Assembly: GCA_009599575.1 (NCBI GenBank)
Contig: VWND01000012.1
Span: forward strand, 901,129 to 965,128
Direction: 5' to 3'
Length of the DNA: 64,000 nt
DNA from: Blumeriella jaapii
Taxonomy: Eukaryota > Ascomycota > Leotiomycetes > Helotiales > Drepanopezizaceae
A program made the translations under genes and the position numbers. The notes beneath the pieces were generated by a model. That model searched no databases. It was not told the DNA's origin and was given only the letters and a program-made list of their open reading frames with translations. Below are positions 34,850 through 46,879 of the stretch, piece after piece (position 1 is the stretch's first letter; each line of letters starts with the position of its first letter).

Positions 34850-37800
34850 AAAATATAAAAAGCCGTTATAGCGTTAAAACAAAAATATTATTCGAGAATT
34901 TTATCAGCGTTTTTTTAATTAACCTAATATTATAATACTTTTTTTTACAATTTCGAATTTATTATTTTTTCGATTTTTTATTCCGTTTATTTAAAAAGTA
35001 GTTAAATAAGGGCTGGTTCGAGGCGGCGTTGGCCAGGTAAAAGGTTGCTAATATGCTTTCGGAGCGAATATAAATGAAAAATTAGATAAATTAATCAATC
35101 TGCGGAAAAGTTAAGCTTTTAATTTTTTTTTATTTTATCGACGATTTTAACTGGGCCGTATTATTTGTTTAAAAGCTTCCGGAAAAGTCGGTCGAACTTT
35201 TAATTTTTAATACTTATTAATATTTCGTCGTTTATATTTTAATTTATTAATCGTTTATACAAGTTGGCGAAGCGTTTTATTTTAGTTTATTATTGCGTAA
35301 TAAACGATTGCGCGTATTTTATAACTTTTTTAGCTCGGAAAGCCAAATGCAAAGCTTCGTCGCGGTTAAGCTTTTCGATAGCCGAGCGAAAAAAACGAAA
35401 ATTGTTTATATTTCAGAATATGCGAGCTTTGTATTTATTTAAGATTTGGAAAGGAAAAACGTTGCCGAAAAATTCGTACGGCAAAATCAGTTGTATAATA
35501 TTTATTAAAAATAAAAAGCGTTTTTAATTATTTTAATAATAAAAGTAAAAAAAGCGAAAGCGTTGTTTAATATATTAATTTATTACTTCGGTTTGCCTAT
35601 CGATATTAAAATTATACGCAATAATTAATTTGATTTTGGTTTTTAATATACGGCAGAGTTTTTATTAAAAAACCGAAACAAACTAAGCTTTTCGGTCCGA
35701 AATAATTAAATCCGGCATGCCGAAATAGCGCATCTAATAAATCAAAAATAAAACTGCCAGTTTTTTCGCTGTGATAGTTTTATAACAAAAGATTAATAAA
35801 AACTTTTTAAACAGGCGATTTATTATTACGAAAGCGGAATCGTAATTATTTTCGTTTAATAAAAGCTTCGTAAAATTTATCGTTAAATATTAATAAAATC
35901 TGCTAAATATAAGCAAAAGTTTTAAAAAGCCCGGGGTTTTATCGCGCTTAACTTTTATTCGTATGCAACGACAATTCGAAACGTATTGCTGTATATCTGC
36001 TTTTATAGCTTTTTAATAATATTTGCGACCGACCAAAAGTTTTATTTTTTTTATTTAAACGTATATTACGCAAAGCTGTTCGTAAATATATCGGATTAAA
36101 AAAGTTTGCAATTCGGAAGGTTTTAAAAATATTATTAATTTGCTTTGAAAATACAATTTGTTTTGTCGTAATTAATAATTAAAATTATAATTACGGATTT
36201 GCATTCGTTGCGCTTCGAAAAAAAAAAGTTTTTATTGGCTTGCAGCAAATCGTTTATAATTGTATAATTATGCATATCGTATGCGATTACGAAAATTAGG
36301 TTTGCGGATTTTTCTGTAAGTATTTTATTTTTTTCGTTTTCGCTGTTTTTTTCGAAAAAAGTGCCGTTGTTATCGTATTTATCGAAAGCTATTTTTATAA
36401 GCGCCAGCGTGGTTATATTTTTAACAGCCATTTTTTTTAAAATTTAAAAATTTAATTTATCGTCGGAAAGTATTTGCTGTTTTCGAGCTGCTCGCTATTA
36501 TATTTTTAATAAAAAAATATTTTGGTTTTTGCGAAAAAAAAGTATTAGCGAGCGTATTAGTAATTTCCGACCGGTATATAATTATAAAATAAAAATCGGC
36601 GAAAAACTCGGCCTATCGGGCTTATCGGGCCGAAAAGTTTTTAATTATTATAAAATATTTTAAAACGCGGTAATCGGTGTATATATATACGTTTTTTTAA
36701 GCGCTTAACAGCTTCGGCTTATAGTTTTTAAAAAAGCGAAAAATAGCGAAAAGCTTTTTGTCGTAAATCGGATAATTAAGCTCGGCGTCGATTATAATTT
36801 TAAAAAAAAAACCGACCGAATAATAAAAGTTATTTTTTTGCAATTACAATAATACGCCAGTTATTATTTTATTAAAAAAATCGGTTTCCAGGCGCGTTTG
36901 CTTATAAAAGTCGTAATAGCATAGGATAGAAGCGTTTAGCAGGGTTTTGCGCAATGCTTTTTATGCGTTTTTCTGCTTTTTTTTAAATACGAAAAAAACG
37001 TTTTTGCTTGTAAAAGCAGTAAAAAAGCGGCAAATGCGGCTGTAGCCGGCTATAAAGCGTTTGTAAAAATTGCAAAAGCTTAGAAAGTTTTATACGCTTC
37101 GTATATTCGTTACATATTGCCAGTTTTTAATAATAGCGATTTTTTCCGGATTTATTTTAATATTTTAAATGCTAATAACGAAGCTTAAAAATTTGGTTTT
37201 CGTAATATTAAATTCGCATTTTTTAATATTAGCTTTTAAGCCGTGTTTTTTTAAAATCGACAGAAATTTTTTAACGTAAATCTTATATTTTAAATTATTC
37301 GCGGAATAAATAAAAATATCGTTAAAATACGCCGAGCAAAAATTATTTAAATGCTTTATAAAAATATTATTAATAAAACGTTGAAATATGGCGGGCTTAT
37401 TAATAAAGCCGAACGGAAAAATTTTATATTTGTATATGCCGTATCGAATGCGAAAGTTGGTTAGTTTTTCAGATTTTTCGAATATCCGGACTCGATTAAA
37501 TGCTTATTAAATATTAATTTTCGTAAATATTTTGGCTTTAATAATTCGCGCCAGCATTTCGTTAATTGAAAGTAAAAAATAAAGATTTTTTTTCGTAAAA
37601 TCGTTAAGCTTACGGTAATCGATATATAAGCGTATAAAACCGTTTGATTTTTTAATAAATAAAATCGAAGCGGCGAAAAAAGTATTAAAAAGTCTAATAA
37701 AATCTTTATATAAATTATCGAAAATATAATTTTTAACTTTTATAAGCTGTTTATTCGTAAAGCGTTTAAATAGTTTTATAAAAAGCGTATTTTCCGTGGC

Positions 37801-38960
37801 AAAATATATTTTATAATTTATACCGGAGCGGCGAAAAGCGAGCTTATCGCTTTTCTGCTTATAAAAAAGTTTTTCGAATTTCGAATATTAAGCTGGGAAA
37901 AGCTTTTTTATAAAAACTACGTTGTTGTTATATTTGGCTTGCAAAGCGTCGGAAACGGAAATGCTTTTTACTGCCGCGAGCTATATAACTTCTGTAAATT
38001 CGGCGATTTTCGCACGGCGGAAACGTTTTTTATTTATATTATACATAAAAGCAACAAACGTATAATCGCTAGATAATAATAATCTTTTTTTTTTGCGGCT
38101 CGCATTCGCTTTTCGTAACGTATTTGTAAAGCGTTGAATACAAAGGCGGAAATATAACTAATATTGCAATTAAAAATAAAAAAGGTAGCAATTGGTCCGG
38201 TTGAAAAAATCGGCTTGATCGGTTTAAAACTGCCGATAAAAAACTTTTTTATTTTATACAAATTGCTTTTAAGATTTCGTATAAACGTAAAAAGTTTATT
38301 AATTCTAAAACTTAAATAAACTTTTTTAATCGTCGTAAAAATATTGGCAGAAATATATAAGATTTTTATTACGCTGTTTCGTTTATTTGCATTTTTTTAA
38401 TATATATAATTAAATATTTTAAGCTTTTTTCGCTAATTAAAATCGACGAACAATTGCTCGTTAAAATAAAAAATAATAAGCATATCGGATGGCCATTTTA
38501 TTTTGTTTTTTCCTTAGCTATACGCTTGTTTTAAATCGTAATATTATAGAAATTTGCGATTAATAAAAACGTCGGTAAAACCCAGGTTTATAATCAAAAA
38601 AAAAAAATTTATACGACGTCGGTTAATCGTAAAAAAAAAAAAATAGCAAACAAAATAAGCTTTTCCGGCTCGCTATTATAGCCGGTAAATATAATAGGTT
38701 TGTACAGCCGAATAAAACTTATTTCGAAACGTTAAGAAAATTAATACGCTAAAAAAGTTTTAATCGTACCGAAAATATTAGCTTCGCTATCGATATATGC
38801 AAATGTTTTAATATATAATTTATTACGTATTAGTTTTATAAAAGTTAAAAATTGTCGCTTTTTTATTAAAAAGCGCTGATTAAATATTAAATTTTTTTTA
38901 TAAATCGAATTTTTTGCTATAATAAGAGTTTTTGCCACGGCTTAAAAGTTTTTTAACAAA
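34850..38960 (-). pseudogene. Gypsy-D pol remnant: protease, RT, RNase H, integrase, chromodomain
   Basis: Coding-sense order: protease near 38740-38810 (FAYIDSEANIFGTIK, where Asp-Ser-Gly is expected); RT near 37900-37000 (LYIDYRKLNDFTKKNLYFL then INEMLARIIKAKIFTKINI); RNase H near 36900-36550 (DYRVLKYFII region at its end); integrase near 36500-35150; and a chromodomain near 35010-34870, reading E-stop-KIEKIINSKL then KKVL-stop-Y-stop-VN-stop-KNAD, with stops exactly where Trp or Gln fit the chromodomain pattern. The chromodomain would direct insertion to methylated histone H3 in chromoviruses. Dead by RIP. Confidence 0.87.
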
Positions 38961-40560
38961 TCGTTTTGCTTTTCGTCGATAATTATTTCGGCGATTTTGC
39001 GATTAAATTTAGCGTCGGAGCAAACGTTTGCGAAATGGCCGGGCTTGCCGTAATTATAACAAACGTTAAAAAAACGCGCAGCTAAGCGGAAAGAACCGAA
39101 GATAGCAAAAATGGCCGTTATACGCTCGTAAAAATCTTTGTTAGAAAAAGGAAAAGCTGTCGTTAAAAAAAAGCTAAAAAAGTAAAACGCTAAAAAGCTT
39201 TAAGAATACCGGGAATACGTCTAGAATTTTAATTAGCAAAAGCTACAGCAAAAAAAAATAATTTATACGACGGGCAAAAGCTATTTTTTTAGCTCGGATA
39301 TTACGTAATTTTTTATTCGCAACGGCCAAAAATTCGTTCAAAGCAATATAATTATTATTTATTTTGTATTTTTTTATTCGAAAATCGTATTTAAAAATAA
39401 AAATGATTTTTTCGCATATATTTTCGAATCAACGGTTTTTAATAATTTTATTAATAATTACGTAGCGGATAAACAAAAAACGAAAGTTATTATAAATTTG
39501 ACCGTTGTTTACATAAAATTTGTTATATTGCAATTTGGCAAACTAAACGCGATTGTAATTAAAAAAGCGTTAATTAAGAATACGAAAAACGTTTCGGGCC
39601 GATTAAGCTTGGTTATAAAACTCGGGGTTTAAATGTTTTAAAATAATGGTTTTTGCTTTTTTAATAATGCATTTAAAATATGCTTTGGCTTGGTTTATGC
39701 TTTGTATAAAATTTCTTAAGTATTTTTTAATAAACAGTTTTATATTTATTTTTTATATATTATATTTAATTTTTTTTTAATAATCGTTAAAAGCGTAGCG
39801 AAAGTATTTAATTTTAAATGGTTCGATTCGAAAAATAATTAGATCGAAAACGAAAAAATAATATTCGGAAATTAAATAAAAATCCGCTGTAAAAGCGCGC
39901 GAAGCTCGGAATAAAAAAAAAGCGTCGCGGGCGATATTAGCGAAAAAGGCTGGAAAACGAGCGGCGGCAATAACTTAAGCGATTATTTATGCGATTTAAA
40001 ACTGCTAGGCCGCAGTAAATCTTTTAGCGTTGGCAAATATATTAGGCAATCGGTTTAAAAATATTCGTCGGTTTAAAAATATTAAAATGTTAGCGTCGTA
40101 CAATTCGATTTTAGATTCGATCGTAAAACGAAAAGATTCAGCAGATAAATCGGTTACAAATAACTGTAATTCGGTAGAAAAGTCGTGAAATAAAAATTCG
40201 CTGTCAGAATCGTCGAAAAAGCCTGGAACGAATGGAAATTCGAAAGCGTTAAAAGCGGAAGCAGAAAATAAAAGTGCTGATTCGAAGCCGAATCGTACGG
40301 ATTGCGTTCGTTTTCGGATGCCGCGTCGATTTATAAAAAAAATATAGAATATGTTAAAAAAAAAGCGATTCGAATTGCAAAAGCAAATCGAATTAATAAA
40401 AAAAAAAAACTTCAGCTTTTTCTGAAAACAAAATTAATAGAAAAAAGTTTTAATTAAAACATCGATAAATAAACGTCGGTACGGGCGGTCTAAAAAAAAT
40501 TCGAATTGCAAAGGCAAATCGAGTTTTTAACCGTGGATATAAAGCTTTCCAGCGGAAATT
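38961..40560 (-). pseudogene. Gypsy-D gag remnant with CCHC knuckle
   Basis: In coding sense the C-terminal part reads CYNYGKPGHFANVCSDAKF near 39065-39010. This is a retroviral-type zinc knuckle C-X2-C-X4-H-X4-C in which the second Cys reads Tyr (TGC to TAC, the RIP direction). The rest of the capsid region, to about 40560, is Lys/Arg rich and broken. The knuckle is followed within about 200 bp by the protease, the usual gag-pol arrangement. Confidence 0.78.
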
Positions 40561-40576
40561 GTTTGGTTTTTTTTTA

Positions 40577-40848
40577 TATTACAGCTAGTTTAAAAATAAT
40601 CGAAATAATATAAATCAAAAAGTACGCATATAAATTAAAAAAAAGACACCGAGCTAAAATGCTCGGGGTCGCGAATTTTATATATAATAGGTTGCGCTTA
40701 TGGATCACGTAACTTAGCGCGAGGCCTAATGGCCGAAGTGGTCCGTGCCCAAACCTTAATCCAACACCACCAGCAATTATACCACTGGCAACCATACCAC
40801 TGGCAACCACCACTAGCAACTACCACTAGCCAGGCCAGGATCGTAACA
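40577..40848 (-). repeat. Gypsy-D LTR (5' LTR in coding sense)
   Basis: 272 bp, starts TATTACAGC (mutated TGTCACAGC) and ends ATCGTAACA. From about 40615 to the outer end CpA steps are largely intact. Confidence 0.94.
40760..40832 (-). repeat. short tandem repeats in the Gypsy-D LTR
   Basis: Five or so degenerate copies of a CCACTGGCAACCA-like unit (12-15 bp). The copy in the other LTR (34600-34675) is RIP-mutated to TTATTAGCAA units. The position is just inside the LTR start in coding sense, i.e. U3. Confidence 0.75.
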
Positions 40849-40906
40849 TTAAGTAATATGTTAAAAAATTTGTTTTTTAATAAGTTGATTAAATTGATAT
40901 GATATT
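40849..40906 (-). mobile_element. Gypsy-B B3 leader remnant between D and E
   Basis: 58 bp continuing the B leader after D, matching B2 25662-25720 (TAATATNTTGAAAAATTTGTTTT-like). It begins with the TTAAG duplication and ends at the E start. Confidence 0.75.
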
Positions 40907-41749
40907 TGTTACGCTATATTCACATTCTTTTATTTCCTTTCATTTCTTTTGTTTCAGATTCATTCTTCCTGTACGCTTTCAGTAGTTAAATGTTCCTGGA
41001 GCTCGGAAAGGCTCGTAGTCACGTAATAACAAGCTTTTTCGGAAACTAGTTTTTCCGAGCGACTGACTAAGCGAGCCCGAACCTTTCGTCTTTTGCGGAA
41101 AGCTCGCCAGTCAAACTTAGAATAATATAAATAATATTTTATTGCATACAATTTATCCGTTTTAGCCTCCGGTAAAAATTCTTACCGATTATTCGGCTAT
41201 ATACGACAGTTATAAGCTCCGGAGCCAATTAATAAGCTTTTTTTTGCAATGCATACGCTAAAAGACTCGTTGAAAGCCCTTATCGGTCAATTTATTCGAA
41301 TTGTCAAAAGAAATTCGTGGAAGATTATATTTTGCAAAGTTTTCCTTATTTAGCAAAAAGCCACGAATCGATAAAAAGCTATTAAAAATGCGAAAAACAT
41401 TAATTTTTCGATCTTTTTAATTTACAAATCTTATTTTCATTTTTTTATTTTTTTCAACCCAGTTAATCGACCCTTTATAACGAAAACAATATATCGGCTC
41501 CTACGAAAAAGAAAATTTTCTTTTACGACCTAAAATCGTAGATTTTTTAATTAAAAGCGTATAAATTTCACCGATCAGAAATTCTTCTTTTCGAATATAC
41601 CGATTTTAATTTTCCATTTCGCTTTTTTATTAATAAACGATTATAAAAACAGTTCTTATATCAGTTTATCGATTAAAAAACAAAAAGCGCTAAGCAGACT
41701 ACGATAAAAAGTGCGCCGAATACAACGGCATAACCGAAGCAGAAAAAGC
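40907..41749 (+). mobile_element. Gypsy-E, 5' end only
   Basis: New sequence starting TGTTACGCTATATTC directly after ATATT (40902-40906), breaking B leader sequence that continues in B2 as TGCTATATAATC. It is therefore an insertion whose first part looks like an LTR and whose later part (from about 41250) looks like the start of a gag gene. It is cut at 41750 by A3. The first 320 bp are little affected by RIP. The right end of the LTR cannot be fixed without the second LTR, which is outside the window. Confidence 0.6.
41230..41749 (+). pseudogene. Gypsy-E putative gag start
   Basis: A possible coding region after the LTR-like part: ATG at 41249 opens MHTLKDSLKALIGQFIRIVK, then stops in TAG; other frames continue with Arg/Lys-rich stretches to 41749. 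Assignment as gag rests on position only. It could also be leader sequence. Confidence 0.35.
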
Positions 41750-42015
41750 TGTGACGATTCACTCTTTTGCCCCTCGTGTCACCCCAGCAACTACGTATAG
41801 CTGCAAGCTCTCTGGTCTTCTGATGGGTCTTTTTATCAACTGTGGAAACTATTCATATATATAAAACTTTTTTTTTTTAGCAAGCTTTGCCTTTTGCAAT
41901 TATTAATTTTAAATAAATATTTTTGTTACAAAACCAAAGGCTCGTTTTTTATATTATATAAATACGGCGACTAATTAATTAATTTTCCAGCTTTTCGACT
42001 GATTAAATCGTTATA
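41750..42015 (+). repeat. A3 5' LTR
   Basis: TGTGACGATTC to TCGTTATA, 266 bp. The outer 65 bp keep CpA; the rest is mutated. Confidence 0.92.
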
Positions 42016-42049
42016 TTATTAACAACTTTTTTTTTACGCTGGCGACGGC

Positions 42050-43720
42050 GTAAACTATTTTTTTTTTCGAATTTCTTACGGATTATATTAAAATGATCGA
42101 CCGGTCGTAAAAAGATTTATTTCCGCATTTCGCGAAAGATAGCTTTTGTTTAACGATCTTTTTTTTAGCAGAGCTTTTTAGCTTCTGTTATTATATTTTA
42201 ATTTTTTTTTTAATCAGCGAAAAAGCAGCCTTTCCCAAAAGCTTTTTTTTCTGAAAAACAGTTTTTCTTCCGAAAAAAAAAAACAAAAAAAAAAGCAAAG
42301 CGTTAACCATTTCGCTTGCCATTTTTTTTTTGCAGCCTAGCGCTAAAAGCGTTCAGTTGAAACTTTTGTAAAATCAACTAAAAAAAGCGCAAAAGCGTAA
42401 ACGACAACTTTTGGAAATTATACGACTGCGACAAACCTTTTAATCAAAGCGTTTAGTAAAATCTATCGAACGTATTTCTGCTAATCGCGAATCTGCTGTT
42501 TTATTTTTTCGCAACGTTTTATTTTAATTAACAAACGCTGCAGATTAATTTCCACGCTTTTCGCGAACGCTTATTTTTTTTTTTTGGATTTTTTTATAAC
42601 GGCCAAGATTTTAGCGCGTTTTTTAAACGCTATGGTTTTTATTTATTTGCTGACTTTCGACTAGCTCGTATAAAACGCGTTCCGAATTTTAAATTTAAGC
42701 TAAATAATAGTAAAAATTACAAAATACGCTATCAAAAAACTAAAATTTTCGATAATTTCGAATTTTACTACGATTATTTCGCTAGCGATCGATTTCGCAA
42801 AAATTATATATTCGATCAAACCGAAGGCGTGGCAAAAAAGATTTTTATTTCGCGTATTTTAAATCGTTCCGATTTTACTTTTTCCGAAGAATTAATAAAA
42901 AAAGTCGCCGATTTCCTGGCCGACTTTTTTTAAATATTTAAAAGGCCGAAAACGAATTTAAAATGCTTATAATAAATACGCACGACGATTTTTGGCGATT
43001 TTACCTGCGATTTTTCATTTTTATAGCGAACGCTTAAATACGAATTAACAAACAGCTCCGAAACGCTTTTCGCGATAAAATATTAAAGCGTTTACGAGAA
43101 AAACTGCATTTGGAATAAGCGCGTACAACGATTTTTAAAAATTGGCTTACCGCCGTCCGTTAAAAAAAACAAAATTAATTAGCTAAACGAATTTTATACG
43201 CGAATCGCTTTTTAACCAAATTTATTATTTATTAAAATAATAGATTTTTAACCAAAGCGTATTACGAATTAAATCGTACGTACGAAAATCGTTCAAATGC
43301 TTTACAAATTTCTTTTTAGCCTTTTGCTGTTTTTTTTTTTTTTTTACGCCAAAACGCCTTTTTTAACGTTTTTTTTTTTCGATCGGACTAACGACAACGT
43401 TCGTTTTTTATTTTATATCAAAAAATTCAAAAAAGCTAATTTGTACGACTTTTTACGGGCCGATTTTCGGTTTTATTTAAAAGCCTTCCTAAGCTAGTAA
43501 ATATAAACGAAATCGAGCCGGCCGAAAATTCGCTTTTTAATAATAATAGTAAAAATGAAAACCTTTTTTTAAACGATTTTTAAAACGCATACAAAAAAGT
43601 TAAAAGCTTTTCCGCCAGTCGGAGAAACGCCTAGGCTTAAGCAAAGCCTTTTTTTTAAGCGTATTGCGCGATATACGTTATTTTAACGTTCGAAAGCTTT
43701 TTAATAGCGATTTATTAACA
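42050..43720 (+). pseudogene. A3 gag remnant
   Basis: Same layout as A2 gag. The capsid-like segment at about 42770-43250 (SRILNRSDFTFSEELIKKVA then AINTHDDFWRFYLRF) is slightly less mutated than in A2, e.g. Trp is kept in DDFWRF where A2 has a stop. It ends in a Phe-rich, probably formerly Pro/Ser-rich, segment at 43297-43497. Confidence 0.72.
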
Positions 43721-44237
43721 ATTCCCGTTATATTTATTAAAAATAGCTTTTCGTACAAAGTAAAAGCGCTCGCCGATTTTAGAACGAACGGTTATGCGTT
43801 AATCGATTCGGCGCTAATCAAATTTTTTTTTTTTTTAAACTTTTGATTTAACTTTTCCCGGCTTTTTTTTTGTAAAAAAATATAATAAAACTCGTGGCCA
43901 TTTAATTATATATTTTACGCTTTTTGTTTTTATTATTTATAATCGAATACAATCGTTTATTTTTTTTTTAATTATTAATTTCGGAAATTATAATATGATT
44001 TTAAAAAAAGCTTGGTTGGCCGAATATCAAATTCTATTAAATTATAATAAACGCAAGTTTTAATAGCCGAAGTTTTATTTTTTTACAGCTTTTTACGCTC
44101 GTTATATTAAAATTTTTTATTTGCATTTCCGAAAGATTTAATCTCGCTATTAAAACGACGCTGTAAAACGTAATAAAAATCTTAACCAATTGTGGCAAAT
44201 TTACGACGTTGTGCGAAGCGCGAAAAAGTCGAATTTT

Positions 44238-44270
44238 ATTCGCGGTGCCAATTTCGATAGCGACGCTAAT
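44238..44270 (+). repeat. 33-bp near-palindromic mini-repeat in A3
   Basis: ATTCGCGGTGCC...GACGCTAAT, 33 bp, same site as in A1 and A2. Confidence 0.75.
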
Positions 44271-44321
44271 AAAATAATACAAAAAATTATACCATTTTTT
44301 TAGATTAACGATCCTTTTTTT

Positions 44322-44345
44322 TATTATTTTTTTTTTTTTTTTTTT
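44322..44345 (+). repeat. poly-T tract in A3 protease-RT linker
   Basis: Near-pure T run at the position of those in A1 (411-430) and A2 (11863-11890). Confidence 0.6.
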
Positions 44346-46557
44346 CGTTAAAACAGTTTTTTCGTTTTACGAAAAACAATTATATTAAAAACCGAAAAAA
44401 AAACTTTCGCCGCGATAGCCTTTCAGCTTAATATAATCGATAATTTAAATAAGCTATTTTCTGAACTTTTTAAACGATCAATTCGAAAACGAGTCTTTTA
44501 ACCTACTGTTTATTTAATTTCCATCTGCCAAATTATTATATACGCTTTCAAGCTGATTTTCAAAAAAAAAGCAGTTAAAATGTTTTTAATTTCTTTGTAC
44601 GAAATCGACAAAATACTAAACGATTTGACGTATAACATTTTTTTAAAACCCAATTTTACAGTTTTTTCGAACGTTTCAAAACCAACGAAATATCGATTTC
44701 GATCTTTTTAACCAGCTTAGCAAAGCTAATTTCGAATAAACCTTTTTTCGAATCTTTTTCTCCGAGATATAAAAACCTCGAATACGTGTTTTTTAAAGCC
44801 GCCAGTAACGAGCTAGCTTTTTACCGGCCTTACGACCATAAGATCGAGCTTATTATAAATAAAAAAAAGCTGAAATACATTTTTTTATACAAAATATCGA
44901 TTTCAAAGCTCGAAATTATTAAAACCTATTTGCAAAATAATTTTAACAAAAGCTTTATCGAATCTTTTACCGCTTTCTTCGCTGTTTTAATGCTTTTCGC
45001 TAAAAAACCCGACGGTTTATTACGTTTTTGTATCGATTATCGAGCTTTTAATAATATTATTCGTAAAAATCGCTATTTTTTTTTTTTTATCGATAAAACT
45101 TTTGTTCGTTTTTCGAAAACGCGAATTTTTACGAAGCTCGATATTCGTTAAGCTTTTTACAAAATTCGAATAAACCTCGTTAATAAAAAACTAACGACGT
45201 TTCGTACGCGTTACGGCGTTTATAAATGCAAAATGCTACCTTTTGGCTTTATTAATAAATTCGCAACTTATTAACGTTATATAAACGACGTCGATTATTT
45301 AAACGATTTTTGCATTGCATATTTAAATAATATTTTTATTTATTCGTCCGACCTTTTGAAACACGTTATATACGTTCGCAAAATGTTTCAAAAGCTCGCT
45401 GACGCTAGATTATAAGCCGATATTCGAAAGTTTAAATTCAACGTTATTCGGATCCGTTATTTAAGTTTTATTATTTTTATTAAAAGCTTAAAAATAAATT
45501 TAGAAAAAATCTTCGTAATCGCTTATTAAAAGCCTTTTACTATTGTAAAAAATGTATAAAGCTTTTTTGGTTTTTATAACTTTTACCGACGTTTTATTCG
45601 AAACTACGGTATAATTGCAAAGCTTTTGATTTATTTAACCAAAGCTAACGTTTTTTATAATTTTATTTTTAAATATCAAAAGAATTTCGATTTTTTTATT
45701 TTAGTTTTTATTACTGCATCAGTTTTACAATATTACAAGCAAAACCTTTTTTGCATATTAAAAACTAACGCTTCCGACGGCGTGGTAGCTTTTATGCTTT
45801 CGCAATTTTATAATAACGACTGGCTTCCAGTCGTTTATTTTAGCAAAATTATAATTTTCGCAAAGCTAAACTACGTCGTATACGATAAAAAAATGCTCGC
45901 AATCGTAAGATTTTTAAATAATTTTCGTATTAAACTAGCTAGCTTAGTTTATTAAATCAAAATTATTACTAATTATAAAACTTTGGAATATTTTATAACT
46001 TTTAAATTTTTAAACGCTCGATAAATACGCTGGGCCGAGCTTTTCGCCGATTACAACTTTTTTATTACGTATAAATCAAGTAATCACAATTTTCTGGCTG
46101 ACGCATTAATACGTCGTATAAGCGAATTCGACCGTTAAAACTTTTTTAAACGCATTTAGCGTTTACAAATTCTTTTTCGAGCAAATCAGATCGATTACCG
46201 CTTTTTAATTAAAAAACTTCGATTTTCCACGGCCTTCGAAACAACTGTTTTTATCGTTGAAATAACTGATTTTTTTTTCGCATTTCGTATCGTTAATCAA
46301 ATTTTTTATGCTAATCGCACAGTTAGCAGCTTTATAGCTTTTCGAAAAAAAGCTGTACGAAACGCTATAAAAAAAAACGACGATAATAATATTTCGTATA
46401 TATTTAAACGCGACCTTCTGCTATATTACGGTCGTTTGATAATATTAAACGTCGATTATTTTCGTTTGGCTTTTATATAAAAAATGCACGATTAAATTTT
46501 TACCGTTTATTTTAGCGTTCGCAAAACTACGCAATTGCTTTCGGATTAATATTATTA

Positions 46558-46562
46558 GCGAG
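46558..46562. repeat. target-site duplication of C, left (GCGAG)
   Basis: GCGAG recurs at 52746-52750. A2 reads TTAGCGAGATATAACAGC uninterrupted (14098 onward). Confidence 0.92.
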
Positions 46563-46751
46563 TGTCAAAGGGCACGGTCCAAGTTCTCAGTTTTGGCCGA
46601 GACCTTGCCTTCGGCCATCGGCCCGAGCAGGCACGACCCAGGTGGATAAGATATAACCAAACGGACCTTTTGTATCCTTTTAAATCTTTAAAATTTAGTA
46701 TATCAGCAAATAAATGCTTTGCTCCCTGGTCTGCCTTGATACACCGTGACA
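46563..46751 (+). repeat. Gypsy-C 5' LTR (189 bp)
   Basis: TGTCAAAGGGCACGG to CACCGTGACA. Differs from the 3' LTR at a limited number of sites, mostly C/T or G/A. Confidence 0.95.
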
Positions 46752-46879
46752 CTTTGAATTTTTTTTTTAGAACCGGCCGGCAAGCATTTTCTTTTATTAT
46801 TTACTCAACTCCGCATGTTTCGAGCCTTAGATTTTGATAGAAAACCGATCGGCCTTACGATTAATTCGCAACGAAAAAA

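Larger units (their letters stand above)
34415..40848 (-). mobile_element. Gypsy-D, full length (6,434 bp, chromodomain type)
   Basis: Complete minus-strand Ty3/gypsy element with two 272-bp LTRs (34415-34686 and 40577-40848) and a 5-bp target duplication in B3 gag leader sequence. Coding order right to left: gag with zinc knuckle, protease, RT, RNase H, integrase, chromodomain, polypurine tract. A purine-rich tract next to the left LTR confirms the strand. The internal part is heavily RIP-mutated, while the outer parts of both LTRs are nearly clean. Only one copy is in the window. Confidence 0.93.
43720..46562 (+). pseudogene. A3 pol remnant, part 1: protease, RT, RNase H, start of integrase
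   Basis: Protease near 43760-43830 (KALADFRTNGYALID). RT at 44640-45540 with LLRFCIDYRAFNNIIRKNRY and YLNN at about 45327-45338. RNase H-like at 45760-45955 (NASDGVVAFMLSQF, YFSKIIIFAKLNYVVYDKK). It is broken at 46562 by Gypsy-C in the integrase zinc/core boundary region. Continues at 52751. Confidence 0.87.

Noticed and set aside
37535..37570. An ATTCGCG string in Gypsy-D resembling the 33-bp mini-repeat
   Set aside because: Only the first 7 bp match; the right arm is missing and the codons belong to a conserved RT motif (ARIIKAKI).
46555..46837. Open frames on both strands over the Gypsy-C 5' LTR (similar ones over the 3' LTR at 52466-52773)
   Set aside because: LTR sequence free of RIP simply has fewer stops; the frames cross the insertion boundary.
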